A stretch of DNA of 20,611 nucleotides, from positions 1-20,611 of the forward strand of contig JAWOGN010000326.1 in the NCBI GenBank assembly GCA_046496815.1, given 5' to 3'. This DNA is from JAWOGN01 sp046496815 (GTDB taxonomy: Bacteria > Desulfobacterota > DSM-4660 > Desulfatiglandales > Desulfatiglandaceae). The notes under the pieces are model-generated. The model did no database searches and was not told the DNA's origin. It saw only the letters and a program-made list of their open reading frames with translations. Shown piece by piece: positions 6,919-14,427 of this stretch. The position numbers and the translations under genes were made by a program. How positions within the stretch are numbered: the first letter of the stretch is position 1; every line of letters begins with the position of its first letter.

Positions 6919-8817
6919 CTATTCACCAAGCACCCATGCCAAGCCCAATTCGTGGAGTTTACCCCGGGTCGGGTTTCCGGTCTTAGGATCCCAGTTCATC
7001 ATGGCATAGTATTCTGAAAGTCGCTCCTCGAAAGCCGACGCGTCTACTTTCTTCCCTTCTGATACGCCCTCGGATACTGGCTGGAACAATCGAGACGGCA
7101 ACGCGTCTTGACGACCGTCGAGTCCTTCTCTGGCATTGAAGGCTCGCATGAGGTTGATCCGCCTTTCCCCCGCCTTCATGAGTTCCCAGAATGTCATCTG
7201 CCAGCCGGTCAACGACTGAATAAACTCCTCCAAATCCCGCGGACTGAATACAGCGCCGGGACCCCAGGGAAAAGCGCACAACGTCAACGTATCCAACAGG
7301 CTGTAGTAAACCTGAGAAAGCATGGTCCCCCTCACCTTGATCCTGTCGAGACTTTCGTACGAAGTAAACTCGGTGATACCCAACCCACGGGCCGCTTCAC
7401 CATCTCCGGTCGATATCCAATCATGCTCGGAAGACATGTGGTCCGCGCCAAAAGGGTTCACAGCGTACATGAGTGCCTGGCTTTGCTTGACACGTGGATC
7501 ATGGGCCGGACAGGGCTGTCCCTTCGTATGAACGGCCAACGGCTCCACCGCTCCCCCCCACTCGGATACGACCTTCGCAGGACCGTCCGCCAGGAGGTCT
7601 CCGATCCCTTGACGGTTGACAATCATCTCCAGAAGCTTGAGTGCCGCCGCGCCGTCCCCGAACCGAATGGACAGGCCGCCCGTGTCCGTTTCAGAGAGAA
7701 TCTCTTTTTCGAAACATTCCATGGCCAGGGCAATCATGGCGCCGGCTGAAATCGTATCCACGGTGTTCTTGTTGCAGATTTCCGAGGCCTTGGAGACGAC
7801 AGCCAGATCTCCGATCCCCAGGTTCGAACCCAGCATAATCAATGTCTCAAATTCGGGTCCTCCGTATTGAGACTCCACCGGGTAGAGGTCACCTTGCGCC
7901 ACAATTCGTTTACAGCCTATGGGGCACGCCCAGCAGGTGTCCGTGCCCTTCAGATTGGTTGCGATCATATTGTCGGAGCTCAACTGTTCAATCTGTTCAA
8001 ACGCTCCGGACCGGTAGTTCCGGGTGACGATGTTTCCCAGATCTTTATTCACCATAACAACCGAAGGCGTGCCGTGTTCATGGAAATGCTGAAGTTCTTC
8101 GGACCCCTGAAATGCCGACACGCCCTTTCGCGCCATCGCTTTCACCCCTGCATCATCCGAATATGCATAGGATCTTTTGCCGCGAACGGCAATTGCCTTT
8201 AGGTGTTTGGAGCCCATGACCGCCCCCATGCCGGTGCGTCCCGCAAAATGGCTCAATCCGGCCGTAACGCACGCAAACCTGACTAAATTTTCCCCGCCGG
8301 GGCCGATCTGAGCCACTTCGATCTTGTCATCACCCAGTTCCTCACGGATGAGGGCTTGGGCCTCTCCGGTCACCTTGCCCCACAAGTGGGAGGCATCACG
8401 AATCTCGGTCTTACCCTGATCGATCCACAGATACACCGGCTTTTCCGCACGACCGGTGATGACCAGGGCATCAAAACCCGCATGCTTGAGTTTCGGCCCC
8501 CAGTCACCGCCGCATTGTGAATCCCCGATCGCGTGGGTGAGGGGAGATTTGGCTGAAATGTTGAAGCGGCTCACCCCGGCTACGGCGGCTCCGGTGGCCA
8601 CACTGGGGGCAAAAACCAACACGTTTCCTTCGGAGAGCGGATCCACACCCGGCTGTGTTTCCTTATACACATAGTAGGTGCCCAGCAATCCACCGCCCAG
8701 GTAGGTCCTGTAAAAGCCTGGCGCGTTCTCTATCACGGCCATGTTTCCTCGGCTGAGATCAACCCTTAAGATCTTACCGTTGTACCCAAAAGGGGTCTTC
8801 TTGTGATCATCACTCAT
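6919..8817 (-). CDS. Aldehyde:ferredoxin oxidoreductase, tungstopterin family
   Basis: This is a cytoplasmic oxidoreductase of about 632 residues (family about 600-620) that oxidises aldehydes to acids with a W- or Mo-bispterin and one [4Fe-4S] cluster. The N-terminal signature YNGKILRVDLSRG and the glycine-rich TYLGGGLLG mark the first AOR domain. The cluster ligands are Cys295, Cys298 and Cys302 (TCWACPIGC) with the distant Cys514 (LTLCAFPWG). GPGGENLVRFA and GRTGMGAVMGSK are typical pterin-binding segments. The start ATG at 8817 has GGAG 7 bases upstream. An in-frame GTG at 8871 has AGGAGG 11 bases upstream and is a possible alternative adding 18 residues. It lies 138 bases after an SDR gene on the same strand, so the two are probably co-transcribed. 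The aldehyde substrate is not evident. Confidence 0.92.
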   Translation of the reverse strand: MSDDHKKTPFGYNGKILRVDLSRGNMAVIENAPGFYRTYLGGGLLGTYYVYKETQPGVDPLSEGNVLVFAPSVATGAAVAGVSRFNISAKSPLTHAIGDSQCGGDWGPKLKHAGFDALVITGRAEKPVYLWIDQGKTEIRDASHLWGKVTGEAQALIREELGDDKIEVAQIGPGGENLVRFACVTAGLSHFAGRTGMGAVMGSKHLKAIAVRGKRSYAYSDDAGVKAMARKGVSAFQGSEELQHFHEHGTPSVVMVNKDLGNIVTRNYRSGAFEQIEQLSSDNMIATNLKGTDTCWACPIGCKRIVAQGDLYPVESQYGGPEFETLIMLGSNLGIGDLAVVSKASEICNKNTVDTISAGAMIALAMECFEKEILSETDTGGLSIRFGDGAAALKLLEMIVNRQGIGDLLADGPAKVVSEWGGAVEPLAVHTKGQPCPAHDPRVKQSQALMYAVNPFGADHMSSEHDWISTGDGEAARGLGITEFTSYESLDRIKVRGTMLSQVYYSLLDTLTLCAFPWGPGAVFSPRDLEEFIQSLTGWQMTFWELMKAGERRINLMRAFNAREGLDGRQDALPSRLFQPVSEGVSEGKKVDASAFEERLSEYYAMMNWDPKTGNPTRGKLHELGLAWVLGE

Positions 8818-8955
8818 GGTCAAACTCCGAGAAGTGCATGAACTGTTGGGAACGAAAGTCGCGCCGGCCACTTCCGTTCTATCCTCCTGAGCCGCGGGAG
8901 CAAACCGTCCGGCAGGTAGGTTTTGGGGAAAGAGTGCGCTTTTTAATGGATCAAT

Positions 8956-9729
8956 TCATTCGGGCGTCACGTAAGCCGAGGTAATTCCCCCGTCCACCGT
9001 AAAGGTCGCACCCGTCACATAGGAGGCATCATCCGAAGCAAGATAAAGCGCCGCTTGGGCCATTTCTTTCGCCTCGCCGAAACGGCCCATGGGAATATGT
9101 ACGAGTCGTCGGTGTCGTTTCTCATCCGTGTCCAAAAATTTCATGAGCAATTCCGTACGCAGAGGACCCGGACACAGCGCATTCACACGGATGTTTTCTC
9201 GAGCATGCACGACCGCCAACTCGCGCGTCATGGCCAAAACGCCTCCTTTGCTCGCGGTGTATGCGATCTGGGGCGTCGCGGCTCCGAGGATCGCGACAAA
9301 AGAGGCGGTGTTGATCACCGACCCGCCGCCCGCACGTTTCAAAGCAGGAATTCCATATTTGCAACCCAGAAAGACCCCCTTTAGATTGACGGCCATCGTG
9401 AGATCCCAGACCTCCTCCTCGGTCGTCATCGCATTGTCATCCTGACCGTGCATAATCCCGGCATTATTGAACAAGATGTTTAACTTGCCGAACCGCGCTT
9501 CCGCCTCAAGAACCATTTTTTCGCAATCTGCCGCTATCGATACATCGGCATGTGAAAAAATCGCTTCTCCGCCTTGTTTCCGGATCATTTCGACGGTTTG
9601 CCGACCCCCATCATCGTTCACATCACATACCACCACGGCCGCCCCTTCTCTGGAAAAAAGCAAGGACGTTTCCCGGCCGATACCGCTCGCCCCGCCGGTA
9701 ATCAAAGCAACTTTGTCTTTCAATTTCAT
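8956..9729 (-). CDS. Short-chain dehydrogenase/reductase (SDR, NAD-type)
   Basis: This is a classical SDR of about 257 residues. The cofactor motif TGGASGIG is at 11-18, with NNAG near 88-91. The catalytic tetrad is visible as Asn115 (MAVNLKG), Ser133 (NTASF), Tyr147 and Lys151 (YTASK). Asp36 at the end of the second strand (VVVCDVN) points to NAD(H) rather than NADP(H). The C-terminal VTGATFTVDGG is typical of the FabG/glucose-dehydrogenase-like group. I placed the start at the ATG at 9729, because GGAG lies 6 bases before it. The upstream ATG at 9735 directly abuts the same GGAG and is too close to use it. Its position before the aldehyde oxidoreductase suggests an alcohol-to-aldehyde-to-acid pair, but the substrate is unknown. 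Confidence 0.88.
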   Translation of the reverse strand: MKLKDKVALITGGASGIGRETSLLFSREGAAVVVCDVNDDGGRQTVEMIRKQGGEAIFSHADVSIAADCEKMVLEAEARFGKLNILFNNAGIMHGQDDNAMTTEEEVWDLTMAVNLKGVFLGCKYGIPALKRAGGGSVINTASFVAILGAATPQIAYTASKGGVLAMTRELAVVHARENIRVNALCPGPLRTELLMKFLDTDEKRHRRLVHIPMGRFGEAKEMAQAALYLASDDASYVTGATFTVDGGITSAYVTPE

Positions 9730-9793
9730 GGGCATCTCCGAATAACGTTTTTGTGAAGCATGCTAGCGCCCCACACAGGGGTCTTTTATGGGC

Positions 9794-9822
9794 ATCATAG
9801 CGAAGGAAGCAAGTTTAATCAA
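9794..9822 (-). promoter_or_regulatory. Probable promoter of the SDR-aldehyde oxidoreductase unit
   Basis: On the minus strand TTGATT (9822-9817), a 17-base spacer and TATGAT (9799-9794) form a good sigma70-like promoter. Transcription would start near 9787. A short CCCC-TGTGT-GGGG hairpin (9781-9769) lies right after the start point and could be an operator. Confidence 0.55.
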
Positions 9823-9849
9823 TGCCAATCCGTTTCTGAAAGTGGAGCG

Positions 9850-9874
9850 GCTTCATTTAACGGCGCTTCATTTA
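9850..9874. repeat. Tandem 10-bp direct repeat in the divergent promoter region
   Basis: GCTTCATTTA occurs at 9850-9859 and again at 9865-9874, a period of 15 bases. It lies between the SDR promoter and the GDPD leader, where a transcription factor could act in either direction. The 15-base period does not fit a PhoB box (11-base period), which I considered because the neighbour is a GDPD gene. Confidence 0.35.
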
Positions 9875-9959
9875 TGCTTACACTTCTTATGAAATCTGCT
9901 ATGGTCAGCATGCTTGGCTTGAACAGTGTCTGAAGGAAACCCGGGAATTTTTTCCAAGT

Positions 9960-10159
9960 TCAAGGAGGGCGAAAATTATACCTCCTGAAACACATTGGGT
10001 ATTTGGAGGATTGGAATTTGAGCCCGACGCAGAGATTGGGGAAAATAACGGGTTTCGATCGAGCACAAAACAGCCTAACCGTCTCTGGCAGACAAACCTC
10101 AAAGAAAGAATGAGGCATCCGCCACCTTCGGAGTTGCCTCACCATAAGGATACCTTTAT
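9960..10159 (+). promoter_or_regulatory. Structured 5' leader of the GDPD gene (several inverted repeats)
   Basis: Four hairpins can be drawn. TTC(A)AGGAGG/CCTCCTGAA (9960-9989) is a 9-bp stem with one bulge. GCAGAGA/TCTCT(G)GC with an inner CGG(G)TT/AACCG spans 10029-10089. TGAGGCA-TCCG/CGGA-(GT)-TGCCTCA (10111-10141) has 7 plus 4 bp. ATAAGG/CCTT(T)AT (10144-10159) covers both the ribosome-binding site and the ATG of the GDPD gene. This suggests translation control by RNA structure. No riboswitch class that I know matches, and the promoter that would produce this RNA is not clear. Confidence 0.35.
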
Positions 10160-11015
10160 GACCCTAAACATCGCTCACCGCGGGGCGCGAAGCCTAGCCC
10201 CGGAAAACACCCTCGCCGCTGCCCGCAAGGCGTTTGAAGTGGGCGCCGACTTCTGGGAAGTCGATGTGGCTGTCACCGCCGATGAGGCCCTGATTCTATT
10301 TCATGATGACTCCCTGACAAGAACCACGGACGCCAAAAAGCGCTTCCCGGATCGGGCTCCCTGGACCTTCACCACTTTTACATCCTCCGAAATCAATTTG
10401 TTGGATGCCGGTTCTTGGTTCCTGGAAGCGGATCCATTTGCGCGAATAACGGCCGGGGAAGTGACTGCCGAGGAACAAGCGTCTTTTAGGGGCGAGAGAA
10501 TACCGACGTTGCAAGAAGCCCTTCTCTTTACCCAGGCAAACAATTGGCGAATTAATGTGGAGTTAAAACGACTTCCGCCGCCGATGGATCGTTTCCCTGT
10601 CGTTGACCGGGTATTATCCCTCATTGAAGATCTGGCCATCGATCCGCGGCAATTCGTTCTCTCTTCCTTCAACCATGAGTGGCTGCGTCAGGTTCGCAGA
10701 CACAATCCGAACATTTCCCTCCAAGCCCTGATCGGCTTTTCACAAATCGAGCCGCAGGATTGGGGATCTCTTGAGTTTGGGACCTACAACGCGCGAGTCA
10801 CATTGACCGACGAAGACCAGGTTCACAATCTCAAGGAAAAGGGAATCGGGGTGAACCTATACATCGTAAACGACAGGGAAGACATGCTGCGTTTTATCGC
10901 AGCGGGTGCGGCAGGGCTTATCACCGATTTTCCACAGACGTTGGCCGGCTTGCTGAAAAAACGTGAATTGTATTCAACCCCTTCAAATTTGGAAGCGTCA
11001 AATGGTCGCAAGTAG
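10158..11015 (+). CDS. Glycerophosphodiester phosphodiesterase family protein
   Basis: This is a TIM-barrel enzyme of about 285 residues that hydrolyses glycerophosphodiesters to glycerol 3-phosphate and an alcohol. The catalytic and metal-binding signature is complete: His7-Arg8-Gly (AHRGA), Glu16 (APENT), Glu34 and Asp36 (WEVDV), and His49-Asp50 (FHDDSLTRTT). The C-terminal half has VNLYIVND and LITDFP, the usual last strands. No signal peptide is seen, so it is cytoplasmic like UgpQ rather than periplasmic like GlpQ. An upstream TTG at 10011 would add 49 residues with no family resemblance. The ATG at 10158 has AAGGA 7 bases before it and starts right at the barrel. The next gene begins inside its last codons. 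Confidence 0.88.
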   Translation: MTLNIAHRGARSLAPENTLAAARKAFEVGADFWEVDVAVTADEALILFHDDSLTRTTDAKKRFPDRAPWTFTTFTSSEINLLDAGSWFLEADPFARITAGEVTAEEQASFRGERIPTLQEALLFTQANNWRINVELKRLPPPMDRFPVVDRVLSLIEDLAIDPRQFVLSSFNHEWLRQVRRHNPNISLQALIGFSQIEPQDWGSLEFGTYNARVTLTDEDQVHNLKEKGIGVNLYIVNDREDMLRFIAAGAAGLITDFPQTLAGLLKKRELYSTPSNLEASNGRK

Positions 11016-11868
11016 CCGAATCACCTTTTGCATTTTCAACTGCTACCCCAAAGTGAGTCGCGACGGTTTCGATCGCTCAAACGTGGGGCATCCGCATGAC
11101 CTCTACCGAGATTTCTTGAATCGCTACCTCCCCGACGCAGCCGTCGACGTGGTGTTCATCGCCGATCCGGGAGCAGGTCTTCCGGTCGGGATGAATCCCG
11201 GCTCTTATGACGGGTATATCTGGACCGGATCCGATCTGACCATCTACCATCATGACGACGCTCGGGTCACGCGGCAGATTGAAATGGCAAGGGCCATTTG
11301 CGAGGCAGGAGTCCCGTGCTTTGGAAGTTGTTGGGGCCTTCAGATGGCGGCCGTCATTGCCGGTGGGGAAGTCAAAAAAAATCCAAAAGGGCGGGAGTGG
11401 GGAATCGCCCGCGACATCCAACGGACATCAGCGGGCCGGAAATCTTCCCTTTTGGCCGGCAAACCGGATCGATTTAACGGGTTCATCATGCATCTCGACG
11501 AAGTCACGCGCATTCCGGATGGGGCCACGCTTTTGGCCACGAATGCACATACCCATGTTCAAGCTTTGGAAGTGAAGCATGGGAAAAGTGTGTTTTGGGT
11601 GACGCAATACCATCCGGAGTACAACCTCTACGAAATGGCTCGCCTTATCTCAGCCCGCGCCGAGCCCCTGGTTCAGGAGGGCTTTTTCAGCCAACCCGAT
11701 GAGGTCAGTGTGCACGCCGAAAAAATGCACACCCTTTATCGAAATCCAAGTTCAAGAGAGTTAAGGCACGAACTGGGGATCGGTGACGATATCCTGGATG
11801 AAAAAATCCGGGAACAGGAGCTGCGAAACTGGATTGACTATCTGGTTCTGCCTTCCAAACAACCCTAG
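11002..11868 (+). CDS. Class I glutamine amidotransferase-like protein
   Basis: This is a 288-residue protein with the class I GATase fold. The catalytic triad is readable: Cys110 in the nucleophile elbow GSCWGLQ, and His204 and Glu206 in TQYHPEYN. The N-terminal YDGYIWTGSDLT (about 69-80) is the usual oxyanion-side strand. Members release ammonia from glutamine or cleave gamma-glutamyl bonds (GuaA-domain-like or PuuD-like). No synthetase domain is fused or adjacent, so the acceptor is unknown. The C-terminal 60 residues beyond the GATase core are helical and charged. The start ATG has GGAAG about 6 bases upstream and overlaps the end of the GDPD gene by 14 bases. A role in gamma-glutamyl-amine handling would suit the polyamine-type importer downstream, but that is inference. 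Confidence 0.85.
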   Translation: MVASSRITFCIFNCYPKVSRDGFDRSNVGHPHDLYRDFLNRYLPDAAVDVVFIADPGAGLPVGMNPGSYDGYIWTGSDLTIYHHDDARVTRQIEMARAICEAGVPCFGSCWGLQMAAVIAGGEVKKNPKGREWGIARDIQRTSAGRKSSLLAGKPDRFNGFIMHLDEVTRIPDGATLLATNAHTHVQALEVKHGKSVFWVTQYHPEYNLYEMARLISARAEPLVQEGFFSQPDEVSVHAEKMHTLYRNPSSRELRHELGIGDDILDEKIREQELRNWIDYLVLPSKQP

Positions 11869-11985
11869 AAGATCACACCTGGCAAAAACTATTTTTTCGG
11901 CTCGGGAAAGCCCCGTTTGAGACCCATAACATCCCTGCATTCTTTGTAAAACTTTAACCGGAATCTAATGGAATGGTACTTGACT

Positions 11986-12013
11986 TTGTCGTCAGAAATT
12001 GGTTTTTTATAAC
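11986..12013 (+). promoter_or_regulatory. Candidate promoter of the pot operon
   Basis: TTGTCG (11986-11991), a 16-base spacer and TATAAC (12008-12013) give a fair sigma70-like match ahead of potD. An overlapping TTGACT at 11980 is a better -35 box, but it sits 22 bases from the -10 box. The stretch 11869-12069 otherwise holds no gene. Confidence 0.4.
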
Positions 12014-12069
12014 TCTTGGATCGGTTTTCTTTAATCGAAGGGATATCTACCAACGAAAGGAGGCACCGC

Positions 12070-13140
12070 ATGAAAAAAAACGCCCTTTGTTCAATTCTCA
12101 TTGTTTTCGCTTTTTTGTTTGTTGGAATTGGTAACGTAACCGCAGACACACTTTCTTTACTCACTTGGAAGGGGTACGCACCCAAAAGCTTGGTCGAAAA
12201 ATTTCAAAAGGAAACCGGCATTGAAGTCAAGGCCACGTATACCAACAACGAGGAAATGATCGCCAAACTCCGCGCGACCCGTGGCGCCGGATTTGATCTG
12301 GCACAGCCGAGCCAGGACCGTATCTCATCCGTCCAGGAGAAATTCAAGATTTATCAGCCGATCGATCTGTCCCAGGTGAAGACCGAACAAATCATCCCAT
12401 CGATGCTGGAAGCCGTAAAGAAAAACACCGAGGTAGACGGTAAATCCCACGCTGTGCCGTTTTGCTGGGGAACGTCGGGGCTGGTGGTCAATCGAAAATT
12501 TGCCCCAACAGCCAGTGACTACTCCGATCTCATGAATGCGTTTTACAAGGGAAGAATCAGCTACCGCCTCAAGAGACCCACACTGATCGCACTCGCCTTC
12601 GCCATGGGTGATGATCCATTTGCCAAGTACGGTGATGTTGAAGCCTACACAGAGCTGATGGAAAGAGTCGGGCAGTGCATGATCGACGCCAAGGATTTTG
12701 TCAAAAACTACTGGACCAACGGGGATGCATTGCTCGAGTCAATGCGCTCCGGTGAGGTACATCTCGCCATGGCCTGGGATAACGGGGGATGGAAACTCCA
12801 TGAGGAGAATCCGGATATCGATTTTCTGCCACCCGAAAGTGGCGCCCTGGGTTGGATCGACACGTTTGCGATTCCTGCAAAAGCCGAAAATTTGGATGCC
12901 GCCTACAAGTGGATCAACTTCATGCTCCGACCGGAAAATGCCGCCGTATTCACTAACATGGAGAAATACGGGACCGCATCCGACGGCTCAATCAAGTTGA
13001 CCGATCCCGCCGTGCGTGGAAACTTTGAGCGGTGTTTTGATCAGGAAGCCATCGATAACATTAAATGGTACCCCCCGGTACCCGCAAAACTTGAGGCTAT
13101 TGAAGGAAAGATCCTGGATAAGGTGAAAGCCGCAAAATAA
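12070..13140 (+). CDS. potD: Spermidine/putrescine-type ABC transporter substrate-binding protein
   Basis: This is a periplasmic binding protein of 356 residues. A cleavable signal peptide (MKKNALCSILIVFAFLF then NVTA) is probably cut before Asp26. The N-lobe LTWKGYAPKSLVEKFQKETG aligns by eye with the start of E. coli PotD and keeps its ligand Trp. The Trp of AWDNGG and the W-x-D of GWIDTFAIP match further PotD polyamine-pocket residues (from family knowledge). That makes a polyamine or similar small cation the likely ligand, although this family also binds other solutes. The ATG at 12070 has AAAGGAGG six bases upstream, the strongest ribosome-binding site in the operon and apt for an abundant binding protein. 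A stable hairpin follows the gene, before potA. Confidence 0.9.
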   Translation: MKKNALCSILIVFAFLFVGIGNVTADTLSLLTWKGYAPKSLVEKFQKETGIEVKATYTNNEEMIAKLRATRGAGFDLAQPSQDRISSVQEKFKIYQPIDLSQVKTEQIIPSMLEAVKKNTEVDGKSHAVPFCWGTSGLVVNRKFAPTASDYSDLMNAFYKGRISYRLKRPTLIALAFAMGDDPFAKYGDVEAYTELMERVGQCMIDAKDFVKNYWTNGDALLESMRSGEVHLAMAWDNGGWKLHEENPDIDFLPPESGALGWIDTFAIPAKAENLDAAYKWINFMLRPENAAVFTNMEKYGTASDGSIKLTDPAVRGNFERCFDQEAIDNIKWYPPVPAKLEAIEGKILDKVKAAK

Positions 13141-13193
13141 GGGGCTGTCCTGTGTCACCTACACAAGCGACGACCCATTTGATCACCGACGAA

Positions 13194-13228
13194 AGGGGGA
13201 ATCCCCATATCGGAGTGGGAATCCCCCT
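13194..13228 (+). promoter_or_regulatory. Stable hairpin between potD and potA
   Basis: AGGGGGAATCCC (13194-13205) pairs with GGGAATCCCCCT (13217-13228) through 11 of 12 positions across an 11-base loop. There is no T-run after it, so it is more likely an RNA-stabilising or partially terminating element that raises potD above potABC than a full terminator. The rest of the 193-base gap shows no gene. Confidence 0.6.
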
Positions 13229-13333
13229 ATTCCCCGCCCTGCCCCACTTGCTGATGAGACAATAAGAAACGGGAAGCCCCGGCTGAGGCAGCTCGACGGC
13301 ATTCAGAAAATCGTCATCCATCCGTAGGTCTCT

Positions 13334-14419
13334 ATGCAGATCGATCTATCGGTTCAAAAAGTTACAAAGAAGTTCCAGGATTTCACTGCGGTAAGCGACG
13401 TATCTTTTGAAGTGCCGCAGGGACGTTTTTTTTCCATATTGGGTCCGTCGGGCTGCGGCAAAACAACCCTTCTCCGGATGATTGCCGGCCTCACTGAACC
13501 TTCCCGAGGCCGGATCGAAATCCGCGGTCAAAACATGGCCGGCCTCGCGCCGAACAAACGCCCGGTCAACTTGATTTTCCAACATTTAGCGCTTTTCCCG
13601 ATGATGACGGTGGGGGAAAATATCGCCTTCGGACTGCAACGACGGGGAGAAAGCAAAGCGTCCATCAAGACCAAAGTTCAGGCCGTCCTTGAGAGGGTTG
13701 ACCTTTCAGGATTCGAGACAAAAAAAATCGATCAACTCTCCGGGGGGCAAAAACAGCGTGTGGCCATCGCCAGATGCCTTGTACTGGAGCCGACGGTGCT
13801 GCTTCTGGATGAGCCACTGGGGGCCTTGGACTTGAAACTTCGGGAGCAGATGAAGGTCGAGCTCAAGCAATTGCAGGCAAAAGTGGGCACAACGTTTGTG
13901 TACATCACCCATGACCAGTCTGAGGCCCTGGTGATGTCCGATCACGTCGCTGTGATGAATAATGGACGGTTTGAACAGATTGATACACCCCAACATCTTT
14001 ACAACAAACCCAAAACGCCCTTCGTGGCTCAGTTTGTCGGGGATAACAATGCGTGGTCAGGGAAAATTCGACACCTGGAGAAAACAACCGCGGAAGTCGA
14101 GACGACGGATGGTTCCGTATTTCTCACAAAGCTGACGGAAGCGCTCCGGCCGGGCACTGAAGTCGATCTGTTCCTCCGGCCTGAAGCCATGTTGATCCAA
14201 CCCGATCCGGGTATTTCCCATCTGAATCGGTTTGAAGTCGTCGTCAAATCCATTCTCTTTGACGGGGCAAACAGTCGGTTGCTGGCCAACCCGCTCAAGG
14301 CCGACACGGAACTGCTGATTGCACTGCCCCAGAATCGGCAGTACGACTACATTGAGGTCAACGACAAGATTGAAATCGGATGGGACCCGGCGTCCGGCAT
14401 CTGTTTCCCCAAGAATTAA
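13334..14419 (+). CDS. potA: Polyamine-type ABC transporter ATP-binding protein
   Basis: This is a 361-residue cytoplasmic ATPase that powers the importer. All nucleotide-binding elements are present in order: Walker A GPSGCGKTT, Q-loop Gln in IFQHLALFP, ABC signature LSGGQ, Walker B VLLLDEP, D-loop GALD and H-loop His in YITHD. From about residue 235 a TOBE-type domain follows (FVGDNNAWSG onward, then DLFLRPEAM), as in PotA and other MalK-like subunits. Its length is close to that of E. coli PotA (378). The start ATG is preceded by a modest TAGG about 5 bases upstream. The stop lies nine bases before the preferred potB start. Confidence 0.92.
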   Translation: MQIDLSVQKVTKKFQDFTAVSDVSFEVPQGRFFSILGPSGCGKTTLLRMIAGLTEPSRGRIEIRGQNMAGLAPNKRPVNLIFQHLALFPMMTVGENIAFGLQRRGESKASIKTKVQAVLERVDLSGFETKKIDQLSGGQKQRVAIARCLVLEPTVLLLDEPLGALDLKLREQMKVELKQLQAKVGTTFVYITHDQSEALVMSDHVAVMNNGRFEQIDTPQHLYNKPKTPFVAQFVGDNNAWSGKIRHLEKTTAEVETTDGSVFLTKLTEALRPGTEVDLFLRPEAMLIQPDPGISHLNRFEVVVKSILFDGANSRLLANPLKADTELLIALPQNRQYDYIEVNDKIEIGWDPASGICFPKN

Positions 14420-14427
14420 AATACACG

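Noticed and set aside
8791..8844. Short frame MHFSEFDHE overlapping the aldehyde oxidoreductase start
   Set aside because: Only nine codons, with no ribosome-binding site of its own; overlaps of this size are expected by chance.
9850..9874. PhoB box upstream of the GDPD gene
   Set aside because: The direct repeat has a 15-base period and lacks CTGTCAT-like units, so it does not fit the 11-base PhoB pattern.
9757..9914. Two copies of the palindrome AGCATGCT (9757-9764 and 9907-9914)
   Set aside because: Only 8 bp with unrelated flanks; two copies 150 bases apart could be coincidence.
10018..10113. 31-codon frame with TTG start and GGAGG 8 bases upstream, in the GDPD leader
   Set aside because: Ribosome-binding site spacing is acceptable, but the start is TTG, the peptide resembles nothing, and it lies within a region better explained by RNA hairpins.
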